DNA from: Capsicum annuum
Taxonomy: Eukaryota > Streptophyta > Magnoliopsida > Solanales > Solanaceae
Direction: 5' to 3'
NCBI RefSeq assembly: GCF_002878395.1
Contig: NC_061115.1
Span: forward strand, 94,472,882-94,536,881
DNA length: 64,000 nucleotides
The notes beneath the pieces are model-generated. The model did no database searches. It had not been told where the DNA came from and worked only from the letters and a program-made list of their open reading frames with translations. Positions within the stretch are counted from its first letter, which is position 1. Each line of letters starts with the position of its first letter. Positions 46,750 through 58,059 of the stretch are shown here, piece by piece. A program made the translations under genes and the position numbers.

Positions 46750-47950
46750 TTAAGGTGGCTCAAGGATGGATGACATTATGGGTGAACTATCACGATTTTT
46801 AGGGACTTTATAAGCGAAGAGGGGATGAATTGTAATTTGTGGAATAGGTACAACTTGGGACTCTTTCACCTTTGAACTTTCAATAATAACGTCATTTGGC
46901 TTTAACTCATAATCATTTGGCCTCTTTCTCTCCACATTTAGTTGATCATTATTTTCTCTTTTGCTGGGGTCATCATCAAGTTCTATGTCCTTGCCCAGAA
47001 TTTTCTCACTTCAAGTGATAATAGCATTTGTTACCATACCAGTCGACATCTCTTTATTTTTTCTTTCCATAAGGTATGACAATATTTGATTCAATTTGGC
47101 CTCTAGTTGTTGGACGGTGGTTGAATGAGACTCTATAGTTTGGTATAATATAGAGAGGTTACTCCTCATTTCCCTCACTATCATATTTGCATCTATTTTC
47201 ACCTCTTTTTTTAATCTTTACACACAAAGGATGAGGAGGGATCCCTCATAGCTACATTGGCATCCTTTAAGTATCAACCCCTAGAGAGACTAGCGACTTG
47301 ATCTGTCACACTTAATGTAACTCTACAAGACAATTTAACAAGGGATCCAACAAATGCATTATTAACTATGGTTTTTTTTACTTGATTTAATGCCCGATAC
47401 AATATTTGGAGAAGCATCTTCTGCAGCACCTTGTGATTAGGGCATTTTAGAGTCTTGTCCTTAAATCTTCCCCATGCTTCATTAAAAGGCTCTCCATTGA
47501 TTTGACAAAAAAATTATGATTTCATCATGTAATTGTAGCATCTTTAAAGGTGGGAAGTATTTATCCAAGAAAACATTTGTATGTTTGACCCATGATATAA
47601 TGGAAATGGTAGGTAGAGATCTCAAACATGACACCACTTCTCCCATTAGAGAGAATGGTAAAAGCCACAAATGAATAGATTCTTGTCTGATATAAGCACC
47701 ATTAAATGGTGAGCATATTTAAAATATGTTCCTCAAATGGAGAATGTCATCTTTATGTAGTTGACCTTGTAACAAAACCTTCTTATGAAGTAAGTAGAGC
47801 ATCGCACTTGTGACATAAAATATTCCATTTCCCGTAGTACGAGGAATATGGATGGCACTAGCGTGCTCTTCATCACCAAGATAATCCATACTATTCACAA
47901 TTGGATGGTTATTTAAGCTAAATGGGTTAACATGCAAAAACGGCCTATGA
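46750..47950 (-). pseudogene. Athila gag pseudogene, protease deleted (D)
   Basis: Minus strand. N-terminal part at 47937-47719 (HVNPFSLNNHPIVNSMDYLG), then the gag core with LWLLPFSLMGEVVSCLRSLP and FLDKYFPPLKMLQLHDEI (47670-47482). A coiled-coil-like part with ESHSTTVQQLEAKLNQILS lies at 47202-47011, and a C-terminal part at 46935-46750. The sequence then passes within about 100 bases to the linker before RT, with no D-x-G-A-S block, so the protease domain was deleted. The 5' LTR and primer site of D are absent; the E element follows. Confidence 0.78.
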
Positions 47951-48353
47951 TCCTTTCCTAACGCCTATCCTATGACTATGGCATGACTAACTGGGCAAGT
48001 TCTGGATTCAACGCACAATGGGAACTAAGTAAGACCTTACACACACATGGCACACAAGTATATCGCATATTACTACTCATTCATTTCATGCATTAGTTTT
48101 CTACAGGTTATTCATTTGCCATATTAATGCCACAAACAGATACACAGTGGTCACAATAAATGCAATCCATACAGTACATAATAGATCAGACCACTAGAGA
48201 GGTACTCAAAAATAAAAAAACAAGCTAACTGCCTCAAGTACTTGTACTAATCCTAATTATCAACAGAACATATAACAATAACAGTTTCCCTACACCCTCA
48301 ACTTAAAATCAAGAAATTAAAACCATTAAGGGTTAGGATATACCTGAAAATAG
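47951..48353 (-). other. Junction of D 5' side and E 3' side
   Basis: About 400 bases of unassigned noncoding sequence. A purine tract (minus strand TTTAAGTTGAGGGTGTAGGG, 48304-48285) resembles Athila polypurine tracts and may mark the E 3' end, but no LTR starts after it. Either the E 3' LTR was deleted or E is truncated here. I cannot place the exact boundary. Confidence 0.5.
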
Positions 48354-50410
48354 TCAAGCTTTTGGATCCTGGGTCTCCGACCCTGCTACTGCATCATCTG
48401 CTGTTTTCTCCCCACTCGTAGCATCTGCCTTTGCAGTGGCTGGAGCCTGGCTTGATGAAGCACCTGCAACCCTAGCTCTGATGGCTGCTTCCTATTTCTT
48501 CGTGTCATCCAGACACTCCAATCTTGCCATTTTCAAGTCTTTCTTCTCTACCTTCCTCTTTGCTTTGTTTTTAGCTTTTCTCTTCCCTTCACTATCTGGC
48601 TCACCTCTCTTGTTCTTGCCTTTCTTTTCCCCCTTTTTCTTATTTTTCTTCAAGGAATCTGTAGTAAGATCAAGGATAGGAATTTCTTCCTCTACATCAT
48701 GCATGGCTAATCCTGTTGGCACCATAATTTAGTGCTACTGCAGCATCCCAACCTAAGCCTTCACCTTGTCCAACGCATCCCTGAAAGTGGCAAGATCAGC
48801 ACTTGTCATCTCTCTTGCTCGAGCATCGAATCTGTTCTCTAGATCTACCACCAGCCCAGGCAAATTCATGAAAAGTTCAAGTGCAAGCTTGATTATTTTA
48901 TCCACAACAGCAACAAACTGTTTGGAGAAGGCCTGTAGTTGTACCTCATACCAATTTTCTTGCCTAGCCACCTTCCTGATATCAATCGACTAAAATACAA
49001 AACCTGTTGCAGCTGGAGAAATTGAGGTAGTCAGATCACTTTGAGGCACTGATCCTCCCTGAGCTGAATATGTTGGTGGTGGTAGTACAGCTTTAGAGCT
49101 TTGTACCCCCACTCTAGCGATGAAACAGTCTTAGTGACTGGAGGATCCGCTGCGCCAACTGCATCTCGATGAAGTCGCAAGACCGGCTGAATTTCATATT
49201 TTTTGATAGGGTTGTGGGTCTTCTTGACATGTAAATCAACATCAATACCTAAAATCTCAGGTACATTAGTTGCTTCACACAACCTATTAATTATACATGG
49301 GAATGGATATGCAGCATCGGGTCTTGCGAGCCAAATCTTGATCTCTTCTGCTATAATTTCTTAAAAATCCAAGGGATTTCTATCTATCAAGATTGCAACC
49401 AGTATTGGTTGATCATCTCCTAATATGTTGTCTCCCTCGGTGGGTATCTGATGAATCCCTACTAAACCCTACCAAAATCTTACCTCTGAATTTAGAGATG
49501 CTTTGGTTATCTTTTCTGTAGGATTATTCAGCCACTCAGGTTCCCCATCTGCTATAAGAGTCGCTAGCCATTTACGCTGATTTTTTTGATGCTTTAACCG
49601 GGCATAGAAGGTAGGTCACGTGGTTCGTGGGACGAAGGCTGGCCCATGAAGAAACCTATTTATGGTGGCGTCTGATACATCCACCCTCCCTCCACGTACT
49701 GCAACTTTGGTTAGTAGAGGCTTATCTGAAGTTCTATCCCCTTCTTTGCACATATTTTCCACCGTAGCCTGGTAGTTCATATAGAACTTCTGGACTAACA
49801 AAGGACAGTAAACACTGCTTCCCCTAGTAGTCTACTCTAGGCCATAATCCTTGAGTTTTTGCATCGCCTCAGGGTATCTGATCAACCCTATAGTGATAAT
49901 CTTCTTCTCGTTTAAAATTGGCCTTCGAGCACTTCTTTGATCTGTTCTGCGAAGTCCATCCCAAAAGATTATTTCAGCTCTAGGGATTTTCCATCTAACA
50001 TTATTCCTAATCTCGGGGTTTTTTCATTTCCCTAAAGTTCCTTGTACTGGAGAATCTTTATCACCTTTCTTCTCCGATGATGGTGATTTAGACTTAGTTT
50101 CTTTAGCTGCAGGCTTCTTAGAACCCTCATTTTTAGATTTTTGTTCTGTGTCCTCTGACTCCTGCTCAGTGTGTTCTGATCTTTGTTCCTCCAATTCTTG
50201 CTCAGATGAGGTTGTTACCTCAGTATCATCAGTATCCTCTACCTCAATAGGCTTAGGTGGAGGTGGTGTCTTTGGACCATCCCTCTTTCTAGTCCATCTG
50301 TGCTATGGTTCTTTGTCTTCATAATTAGAGTCCTCATTGAAAAGTTGCCAAGGTACACTCTCTTTAGCCGCTTTCGTTGGTGTAGTTGGATTCTTTTTCT
50401 TGGGTGCCAT
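48354..50410 (-). pseudogene. Env-like third frame of E
   Basis: Minus strand, about 685 codons from ATG 50410 to the stop at 48354. The N-terminal third is highly acidic with basic patches (PKKKNPTT at the start). The middle shows VRGGRVDVSDATINRFLHGP (compare VTVDISAQTINRML in B), EWLNNPTEKITKASL, and YPFPCIINRLCEATNVPE, the same family as A and B. A helical part (49000-48753) and a lysine-rich tail (KKNKKKGEKKGKNKRGE, about 48640) follow. Stops near 50305, 50023, 49845 and 49030 plus a frameshift near 49000 break it. No membrane segment. Gene retention despite loss of pol is notable. Confidence 0.72.
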
Positions 50411-51020
50411 GCTTAGTTCTGAATGTCAACTCTTAGCTGATGTACTTTGAATACTTAGAATTGTGAGTGAGAGAAGACTGTAATGAGAGAGAGGGAAGGT
50501 TTCTTGACTTAACTCTCAAGCTTCAACTTACATGGAAAGTATTAAAATTTTACCTTAGATGGAAATAACTTTGAAAAAGCAAGGGAAATAATTCACTAAG
50601 GAAAGAGAACCAAAACTAAAAAAAAAGTATCTGTAGTACGCGGGAACGTGAACAGCTGTTACTGTGCTGGGCTAGCTCAAATTTTTAAACTGGGCCCAAC
50701 TTGTTTGATGGCAGTTTTTACGGCCCGTCAGAGATCGTAAGATGCTTCAAAATTGTCGTCATCCTTAATAGTATAAGGATTTGACTTGATTGTTTTGATG
50801 ACATATCTCACGGCTTGTCATACTTGTGACAGCCAATTAAAATTAACGTCAACCTTCTCAAGCTGACTGCAACCAGTTTACCTCCTTTGTACACCTCTTA
50901 TATACAAAAATTAACAACACTAGTGCAACAAAATTAAAACTTTGGGTTGTCTCCCAAACAACGCCTGATTTAATGTCATGACACGACTTGGATATCTCGA
51001 CTACTTAGACTTTATCAAGA
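50411..51020 (-). other. Post-pol leader of E with motif cluster
   Basis: Noncoding. Minus strand: post-pol block TTGTTTGGGAGACAACCC at about 50961-50944. Then GACG/CGTC and ACGGCCCGTCAG-type motifs at about 50710-50870, then a leader rich in CTCTCTC (50480-50500) before the ATG. I do not see a convincing TATA box or the intron found in A and B. Confidence 0.6.
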
Positions 51021-51022
51021 TA

Positions 51023-51720
51023 CTATATCGATACCTCATTAACATTTTCCTGGAATACATCCATAACCGAGAAGATATTTATCTCCTTCACTTGCTTCAT
51101 AGGAGGATGCATTTTGAATCTGGCCTCCTTTTTTCCATACCTGAACCTTAGCTCATTGAGCTCTATATCAACTAGTACTCTTCCCATGGCTAACAGTAGT
51201 CTACCCAAAATGATGGGTACCTCAAAATCAACATCACAATCCAATATCATAAAATCTGCAGGCAGTATAAAGTCATCCACCTTTATCGGCATATCATGTA
51301 ATCTACCAACTAGTCATTTCACCGATCTATCTGCCATCACAAGATGCATCGTTATGGGTGTAGGTTCCCCAATCCAAGTTTCTTGTAGATATCAAGTGGC
51401 ATCAGATTAATACTTGCTCCTAAGTCACATAAAGCTTTGGTAAACTTCATAGACCCAACCGTGCATGGTATAGTAAATGCTCCAGGGTCAGGCTTTTTCT
51501 GCACTAAGGATTGTGAAGAAACAACACTACAGTGGTGGATGTTATCCACCAGCTCATATCTTACCTTCCACTTCTTTGTTAATAATTCCTTCATAAATCT
51601 AACATAGTTTAGCATTTGCTCAAGTGCCTCCATCAATGGCCCATTCACTGTCAGTTGTTTTAGTATTGCCATGAATTTGCTAAATTTTTCGTTATCTGCT
51701 TTCTTCCTCAATCTCTAAGG
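51023..51720 (-). pseudogene. Athila aspartic protease pseudogene (E)
   Basis: Minus strand. The active site reads ALCDLGASINLMPLDIYKK at about 51440-51385, preceded by PGAFTIPCTVGSMKF. A frameshift near 51350 moves to the frame with DVDFEVPIILGRLLLAMGR (51292 on). It ends in INIFSVMDVFQENVNEVSI and a stop at 51023. The normal continuation into RT is missing. Confidence 0.85.
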
Positions 51721-53484
51721 AGAGGAATGTGGTGGTCTTGGCATTTCTTTTAATACCACTTCCCCTTTCTTTTTATCCCTTTTCTCTGAAATATCAATAA
51801 AACCATCCAGCTTCTCAGTCTCTACTGGATTTTTTCCTTTTGATTCATCAACACTACCTCATTCCCCATAGATTTTCCCATAGGATAGACACATAACATT
51901 TACCACTTCGAGTAGTAATCGCCATACAAGAGCCATCAGTCCGTGGGGTTTAAACCATATAATTAGGTAAAGTACCAACTTTTCTCTGGTTTAATATAGC
52001 AGAAAATTGGCTTATCTGTTGCTCCAACTGCTTAATAGAAGCAGAGTGTGAGCTAACCAACTGACTGAGGGTAGAAAACTCACTCTTCATAGTAGTTTGC
52101 CCCAGTTGGTAGCTTTAACTCCCTTTAACAACTTTTCCATCATGTCCTTCATGGACATCTTTCTTGAATAAGTTGTTGCAGTATCCCGACTTCTAGGAGG
52201 AACATAAAAACCACTCCTATCATTATTGTTTCCCCAGTGTCCCTGCTCTCTATCTTTAGAATAAGGATTGTCATAGAAAGTCCGACCTTGGTTCCCATGG
52301 CTATTGCCTTGGAAACCCCCCTGATTACTCACATAGTTTGCCTTCGCATCAGCACCTACAAAAATAGTACCCTGAGATTCCACCGCTTTAACCATTTTAG
52401 TATTATCGGTTAGCAAGTGCTTGGCTAGCAAGTCTATCTACATATTCAAATGGGCCATGTCCTAATCTCACTCCTCATCCCTTCTATGCTGCTCTGCAGT
52501 TATACCATCTGCAATAGTCGGGCTAGCCACCACAAAATCCCTAATGTGCCATGCCCAACTCTGTTTGGTCATTTTATTCAGTATGTCAGAAGCATCTAGA
52601 AAAGAGAGGTCAAAGAATGAACCACCTGCAGCATTGTCAACAATTGGCTTTGTCATAGAGTTGAAATCTAGGTACAAAGTCTCCATCAAGTGCAAGTCCG
52701 TCATGTTGTGGTTTGGACATTGTGAAAGTTTCTTCTTAAATCTTTCCCCGGTTTTGTGTAATGCTTCAGTTGGGAGCTATCTAAAGTTACTAATTTCATT
52801 TCTCAACTGTAACCTTCTGGAGGGTGGAAAGAACCATTCTAGGAATGCATCTTTCAACTGTCTCTAGTTGGTTATAGAATCAGGATCTAGTTCATTCAAC
52901 CACATTGTTGCCTCTCCAGACAGAGACAACGGAAACAACCTCAACTTGATCGCATTCTGGCTTACTCTCGGATTTTTAAAGGATTTACAAATGGTGATGA
53001 AGTTCACCAAATGCATGTTTGGATCATCACCAGGAAAGCCTCCAAATAATCCCTTCAAATTTAGGAGTTGGATCGTGTTACTTGTTATGCTTAATTTTGC
53101 ACCTGTTGCCAATGGTGGAGAAATGTTAGCGCCCATTGCACCAGCTCTGTCCATTCCTTTATCATGTTTATCAGCCTTATATTGAATAGGATATTGACCA
53201 TATCTTCCTCAGACTGGACGGTTTCTATTAATGTTTTGCTGCACTGGTGCACCAACTTGCTTAGGTCTCATTGGGTTTTGAGGATTCAGCAATTCCTTAT
53301 CACCTAAGTCTTCATCATCAGGGTTCTGGTGACGTGCTTGTTGACCTAAATTCTGCACATTCACCTGAGCCCTGGCCAAAGCAGGTAGTCTTTTTGCTTT
53401 TTATTATTCAGCCATTCTCCCTATCAGTCGAGGTTCTGGGTTGAATGGTAATACCAGTTCTCTAGAACTTTTTGTTTTTGGCAT
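51721..53484 (-). pseudogene. Athila gag pseudogene (E)
   Basis: Minus strand, start at ATG 53484 as in A and B (LPFNPEPRLIGRM follows). The gag core at 53060-52700 has LVNFITICKSFKNPRVS, FPLSLSGEATMWLNELDPDS and FLEWFFPPSRRLQLRNEI. Then MTDLHLMETLYLDFNS and a coiled-coil-like segment (52431-52087) follow. Few stops, making it, with B, among the cleaner gags here. Retaining gag and packaging signals would allow mobilisation by a helper element. Confidence 0.85.
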
Positions 53485-53590
53485 AAATAACACAACACCT
53501 AAAATAGTCAAAAACAACAAATAAATATAAATCAAGGAAACTTAACTATCAACAAATTTTCGCGCATAAACTTTTAGTCTACAATCGTAT

Positions 53591-53608
53591 TCCTCGACAA
53601 CGATGCCA
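53591..53608 (-). other. Primer-binding site of element E
   Basis: Minus strand TGGCATCGTTGTCGAGGA, four bases inside the LTR. It matches the tRNA-Asp complement with three transitions. Confidence 0.8.
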
Positions 53609-53612
53609 TTTT

Positions 53613-55142
53613 TGATAGCACTCAAACTATACTGTTGAATAGGTGTAAGAGATCGTTGTCAATGTAAAACCCAACTAGGTTGGAGTTGAATCCCACAGGG
53701 AATAGGGTGTGAACTTTGATTTTTTTAGGAAACACTTTACTGGTAGTTTACTGTTTCCAAAAATGGAGGTTTAAGTTTCACAGAGAGTCAATTGTCACTT
53801 TTAGTATTTTAGTATTTGTAACCAAGATAACTGGGAGACCAGATTTATATTCACCATGGGTTTTGGGAATTGACTGATACTAGGTAATGCTTAAGATTCT
53901 TGAAGTAAGTAGAAACAACAGAATATTCCTGACGACGATACTATCTGACTTATCTCTCGACCTCACCAAACAATTTATTATCTAATTCTCTCGAACTTAG
54001 ATAACTTATCTATTTTCAATAGGATTTTATCTTAGGAAGATTAATCCAGTTACGACATCAATTATTAAATAGAACGTTGGTAGCTTCCGAGTCCCTGTTG
54101 ATAATCCATGTCCACTAGTTTATTCCTCTATTAAGAGCAAATAAGCCTTAGGCAGAACCTATTATTTGCAACCAATAGATTCAAGTTAAAGCAACAGAAT
54201 TTTAAGATGTCTTACTACTCTTTGAATTCTTTAAATACCTAGCATCATATCAAACCCTAATCCATGGATCCCATAACTCGGGCTAATAGAATTAGTCGCT
54301 CATGATTTGATGAATGAAATAACAAGTTGAATTCATGGTAATATGGATAAAATAACTTATGGATGAAACCCAATAAGTATTTCTTCTATTAAATCACAAG
54401 ATGGAAACCCACAATAGTTGATAAATATTTTAAAAGAAAACAAGAAAAATATCTGATGAAAAAGATAAAGAAATTTTACGTGCTACCCTCCAAGTTAATT
54501 TTCTGATAGCTTCTCAATAATAAAAATCCAAAAAAAAGATACATTTAAAAAACCTAAAACAAGTCTTTAAATAGTTAATTCTAAATAAGGAAACAAAGAT
54601 TAAGATTTTAGTTTTCTTTTCGAAATAGTCGGCGGCGATCTTGATGGCGTGTCAGACGTCTGACGATGTGTCCAAGATATCGTCAAAGATTCTAGTGAAT
54701 TTTTATCTTCTGATTCTTCTGACGGCAAATCTAATGGTGTGTCAATTACGTGATGACGCGTGAAAAATGTCATCACATCTTCATTGGAAATTATCATGTT
54801 TTGCTTTGCGTTGATGAAAATTTTGACGCCTTATCATAGTTGTAATGGTGCTTTAAAAAGGTCGTCACACGTCACTTTAATTCTTCTAATTTTGTCTACG
54901 CTTCACGGTGACTTTGACAACCTTTCATATATCTGATGGTTCTTCAGAAGTGTCGTCAGCTTTACTTCAACTTATTTGCACCATATTCTAACTGATTTGT
55001 TCTTTTTTCCTTTGTTTCCTCCCCTATCACTCATATCTGCGTTAACTTAATGAAAACAATCAAAACTAATAAAAGTTGCTTAAGACTTTGCTATTATTCT
55101 GAGTTAAAAGCCTCAAATATATTAGCATCTGCTCACACATCA
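53613..55142 (-). repeat. 5' LTR of element E
   Basis: 1,530-bp LTR; on the plus strand TGATAGCACTC to TCACACATCA. On the minus strand it begins TGATGTGTGAG, close to the TGATGTTCT start of A and B. It has TTGAATCCCACAGGG near 53687 (the conserved Athila phrase), a cluster of GACG/CGTC and GATGGCGTGTCAG-type motifs at 54620-54960, and a TATA-like box (minus strand TATTTAAAG, 54573-54565) downstream of the cluster. Confidence 0.82.
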
Positions 55143-55437
55143 GACCCTGATAAAGAGTTTAGATAGGAATTTCCATCATTTGAGGACTAAGGATATGGTT
55201 ATGGTAAAGGTTCTGTGGAGGAACCAAAATATTGAAGAAGCTACTTGGGAAACTAAAAGGACATGAAGTCCAAATACCCATTCTTGTTCCCCGCATTGGA
55301 TAATTGTGCTTGAGGTATGTGTATTTCGTAATATATTTTTCGCTGTCTTTGTAAAGGTTAGTGTAATTATGTTTTGTGTTCAATCGTTCTAAGGGATGCC
55401 TTATTCATCATTTGGGGATGAATAATACTAGGGGAAA
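55143..55437 (+). pseudogene. F-family integrase tail upstream of F
   Basis: A degenerate chromodomain-like tail, with LRTKDMVMVKVLWRNQNIEEA and TWETK, then the noncoding stretch GGATGCCTTATTCATCA and GGGGATGAAT leading to the LTR. It matches 60850-61111 at the end of F, so a second copy of the F internal 3' end lies directly before the F 5' LTR. Its left side is cut by E. Confidence 0.8.
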
Positions 55438-56500
55438 GTAATGCCTCAGATTCTTGGTCCCTAAAAATATTCTTGGCCTTTGATCTCACAACCCAAATTA
55501 TGACTCTCCCTACGAGTCTTTGGGTGTCTATATGGGCCGTAGGACCCCAATCGTAGCTAGACCAGTGGCTAGCTTGAAGTTCTGGCTGTGATTATGACTA
55601 GGATTTATGAGCTGTAATAAATCTGTATGAGTCGTCGGTACCAGTCATAGGGTGACCAATGGGTACCCAAAATTTTCTGTCTTGATTATAACTTAGACCC
55701 TACGAGTCATTGGGTAACTTGACAAGTTATATGGTGACCCGTAGTAACTAGTGATCATTTTTAACTTTTAATTAAGGGTACATTGGACATTTCCCCTTAT
55801 CCTTAATTGTGACCCATAACGTAAAACCTATTTAGGGTATCATTATCACACTAAAATAAATCAAAATAACTATTTAAACTCTCTCAAATCCTCAAGGACA
55901 AGAACACTTAGGGTGTCCAAGAAGTTGGTCACTTAGGACTCTCAAGGGTTATTTGTCTCCACAGTTGTGATGCTTTCAAGCATGTTACTCTTCCCTAAAT
56001 TTTATTTTATAAAAAGTATGTGTTTTAAATGGTTTATGTGTATGGATTTGAATATGGGTTAGACATGGGTCGAGGGTTTTGGAATGGTTGATCTTTAAAT
56101 TGTTTTCCTTTTGTTTTCATGAGTTTTGCATGCTTTGAATTAAATATTTTGGAACTAAGGTATTCCCTAGAACTGATATTTGAACTTGGAAATTAGTTTT
56201 GAAAATTCATTTTCCCTTAACCTACTGTGTAAATGGCTTCAAATTATGGAATTTCTGTGTGTTTTGACTTACTCACCTATACTATTGCATTTCTAAAATA
56301 GTTAAATAATGAACATAGATTTTGAAGGCCTTGTTGGCTATGTTTTGATTTAATGAACAAAGGGGTTTGAGGCATTTCCCTAAGCCAATGGAATTGTGAT
56401 GGCATAATTATGAGCTTGCAAGCGAATGGTATGACGATACCTATAGTGTTCCTTAATGTATAATTCCTTAGTTAATAATTCTGCCATTCTATTTATCTAT
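55438..56500 (+). repeat. 5' LTR of element F (truncated)
   Basis: It matches the 3' LTR from 61112 for about 1 kb (for example CTCAAATCCTCAAGGACAAGAACACT), then diverges after TAATTCCTTAGTTAAT at about 56485. The terminal ~900 bases of the LTR and the primer site appear deleted. GAGTCGTA-type motifs lie at 55510-55760, upstream of a TATA-like CTATTTAGGG near 55826. Confidence 0.75.
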
Positions 56501-56559
56501 TAACCCAGTTGGTGATATCTAAGTCACGTTAGTCGGGTCCTGTTGGTACTTCTATGAGT

Positions 56560-57540
56560 TTTTTTGAGGTTACTCAAGTTGGGTAGTTCACAAAGCTCAA
56601 TCCCCAACCTTTACTAACTTTACGATTGAGAAGGATCCTCAAGGGTTCATAGATAAAATTGAGAAGATCTTTTGAGTTATGCATGTTTCTGACTCTAAGG
56701 GTGTGAAATTTGCTGCATATCAGTTGAAAGATATGGCCTATTAGTAGTATGAGAAGTGGGATCAGTCTAGGGGTGATAATACAGAGTTAGCACTATAAGA
56801 TATGTTTCTTATTGCCTTCCTAGATCATTTGTTTCCTCAGGAGTTGAGGAAGGCTAATCTGAGGAGTTCGTGAATCTGAAATAGGGTAAGATGTCTATGA
56901 AAGAGTATGCCTTGAGATTTCATCAGTTGTCCCATTATGCTCCTAAGCTATTATCATGCATGATGGCTAAGATAAGAAAGTTTTCTTTGGGTTTATCTCG
57001 GGACTTGGTATTGGAGTATAAGGTTACTTTGTTGAATAGTGACATGGATATCTCTAGGCTTGTGATGTATATGCAGTAGGTTGAAGATAAAAAGAAGAAA
57101 CAAGATGATATAGGGGAGATTTAAGGTAAGAGGTTCAAGTATTCTAAGCAGGGTGGATGCTATCAAAATAGTGGTAGAGATGGCAGACAATGGTATAAGA
57201 AAAAGAGGGGAATCTTTAGTTCTTATTTGATGGATAGTACTCCCTATCCTAAGCTGTCTGGTGATTATCACTTTTAGAGCAATAGTGGGTTTAAGGCATA
57301 GGGTGCCTAATCTCAGGCCAGTAGGTCCAGTAAGCTCACTTATATCTTTCTTACAAATTTTGTGGTTAGTTATACCATTATTTTTGTGATGAGGAGAGAA
57401 ATACGTGTTTTAGATATGGCTAGCCTTGCCATATTCAGAGGAACTATCCTTTAGGCGATGTTGCCACTGGGGCTAATAAGGTTCCAATCTCTGCTTCTTC
57501 AGCTCCTGCACCAAAGGGTGCTACCTCTGGCTTTGACACA
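56560..57540 (+). pseudogene. Tekay-like gag pseudogene (F)
   Basis: The gag core is recognisable across shifts: TIEKDPQGFIDKIEKI (about 56620), VKFAAYQLKD, then MSMKEYALRFHQLSHYAPKL (56891 on), typical of Tekay/Del gag. A basic stretch (RFKYSKQGG) follows. A zinc-knuckle relic CFRYG-x-PCHIQRN lies near 57410-57450 but no longer fits CCHC. Several stops. Confidence 0.8.
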
Positions 57541-57990
57541 GGTTAGAATTATTTGTATAATCTCACCACCTGTCAAAATTCTGAGGCATCTCTTGATGTT
57601 TTTACTGATAGGATAAAAAATTGCTCTCGTGATATGTATTGTATATTAGGTCCGATCCTACCCTTTCTTATTTTGGTTTTGGTCCTGAGTATATACCTGA
57701 TCCCTATTCTATGTCTACCCTGGTGGCTTACTCTACTGTGGCTAGGAGAGTCTAGAGAGGTTATGTGGTAACCATCTATGATAGGGAGACGTTGGTGGAT
57801 TTAATATAGTTGGAGATGTTAGATTTTGATGTTATCCTAGGGATGGATTGGCTCTATTCATGCTATGCATCTTTGATTGTAGGATCTGAAGAGTCAATTT
57901 CCAATTCTTGAAAGAACTCGTGATTGAGTGGGAAGGGAGTTCCCTAGTGCCTAAGGAAAGGTTCATCTCTAATGTTAGAGCATGGAAGTT
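57541..57990 (+). pseudogene. Tekay-like protease pseudogene (F)
   Basis: Retropepsin remnant: SRDMYCILGP with a frameshift where the D-S/T-G active site is expected (about 57640), then TIYDRETLVDL and LDFDVILGMDWLYSCYASL (57815-57880), the conserved end of chromovirus protease. The catalytic aspartate appears to be glycine or lost with the shift. Confidence 0.75.
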
Positions 57991-58059
57991 GATTTCCAAT
58001 GGGTGTCTTTGTCATTTGGTCCAGACTAAAGATTCTAACTTGAAGGGTCCTTCTTTATA

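Larger units (their letters stand above)
48285..55142 (-). mobile_element. Non-autonomous Athila derivative E
   Basis: Minus strand, from its 5' LTR (53613-55142) through primer site, gag, protease and env-like gene. RT, RNase H and integrase are absent: the protease linker (VFQENVNEVSI) is followed at once by a YLDKV-like integrase ending and the post-pol block. The 3' LTR is not found. The element resembles known gag-only plant derivatives that depend on a helper copy, but here it also keeps the env-like gene. Its LTR text differs from A and B, so it is a separate Athila family. It borders F sequence at 55143. Confidence 0.8.
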
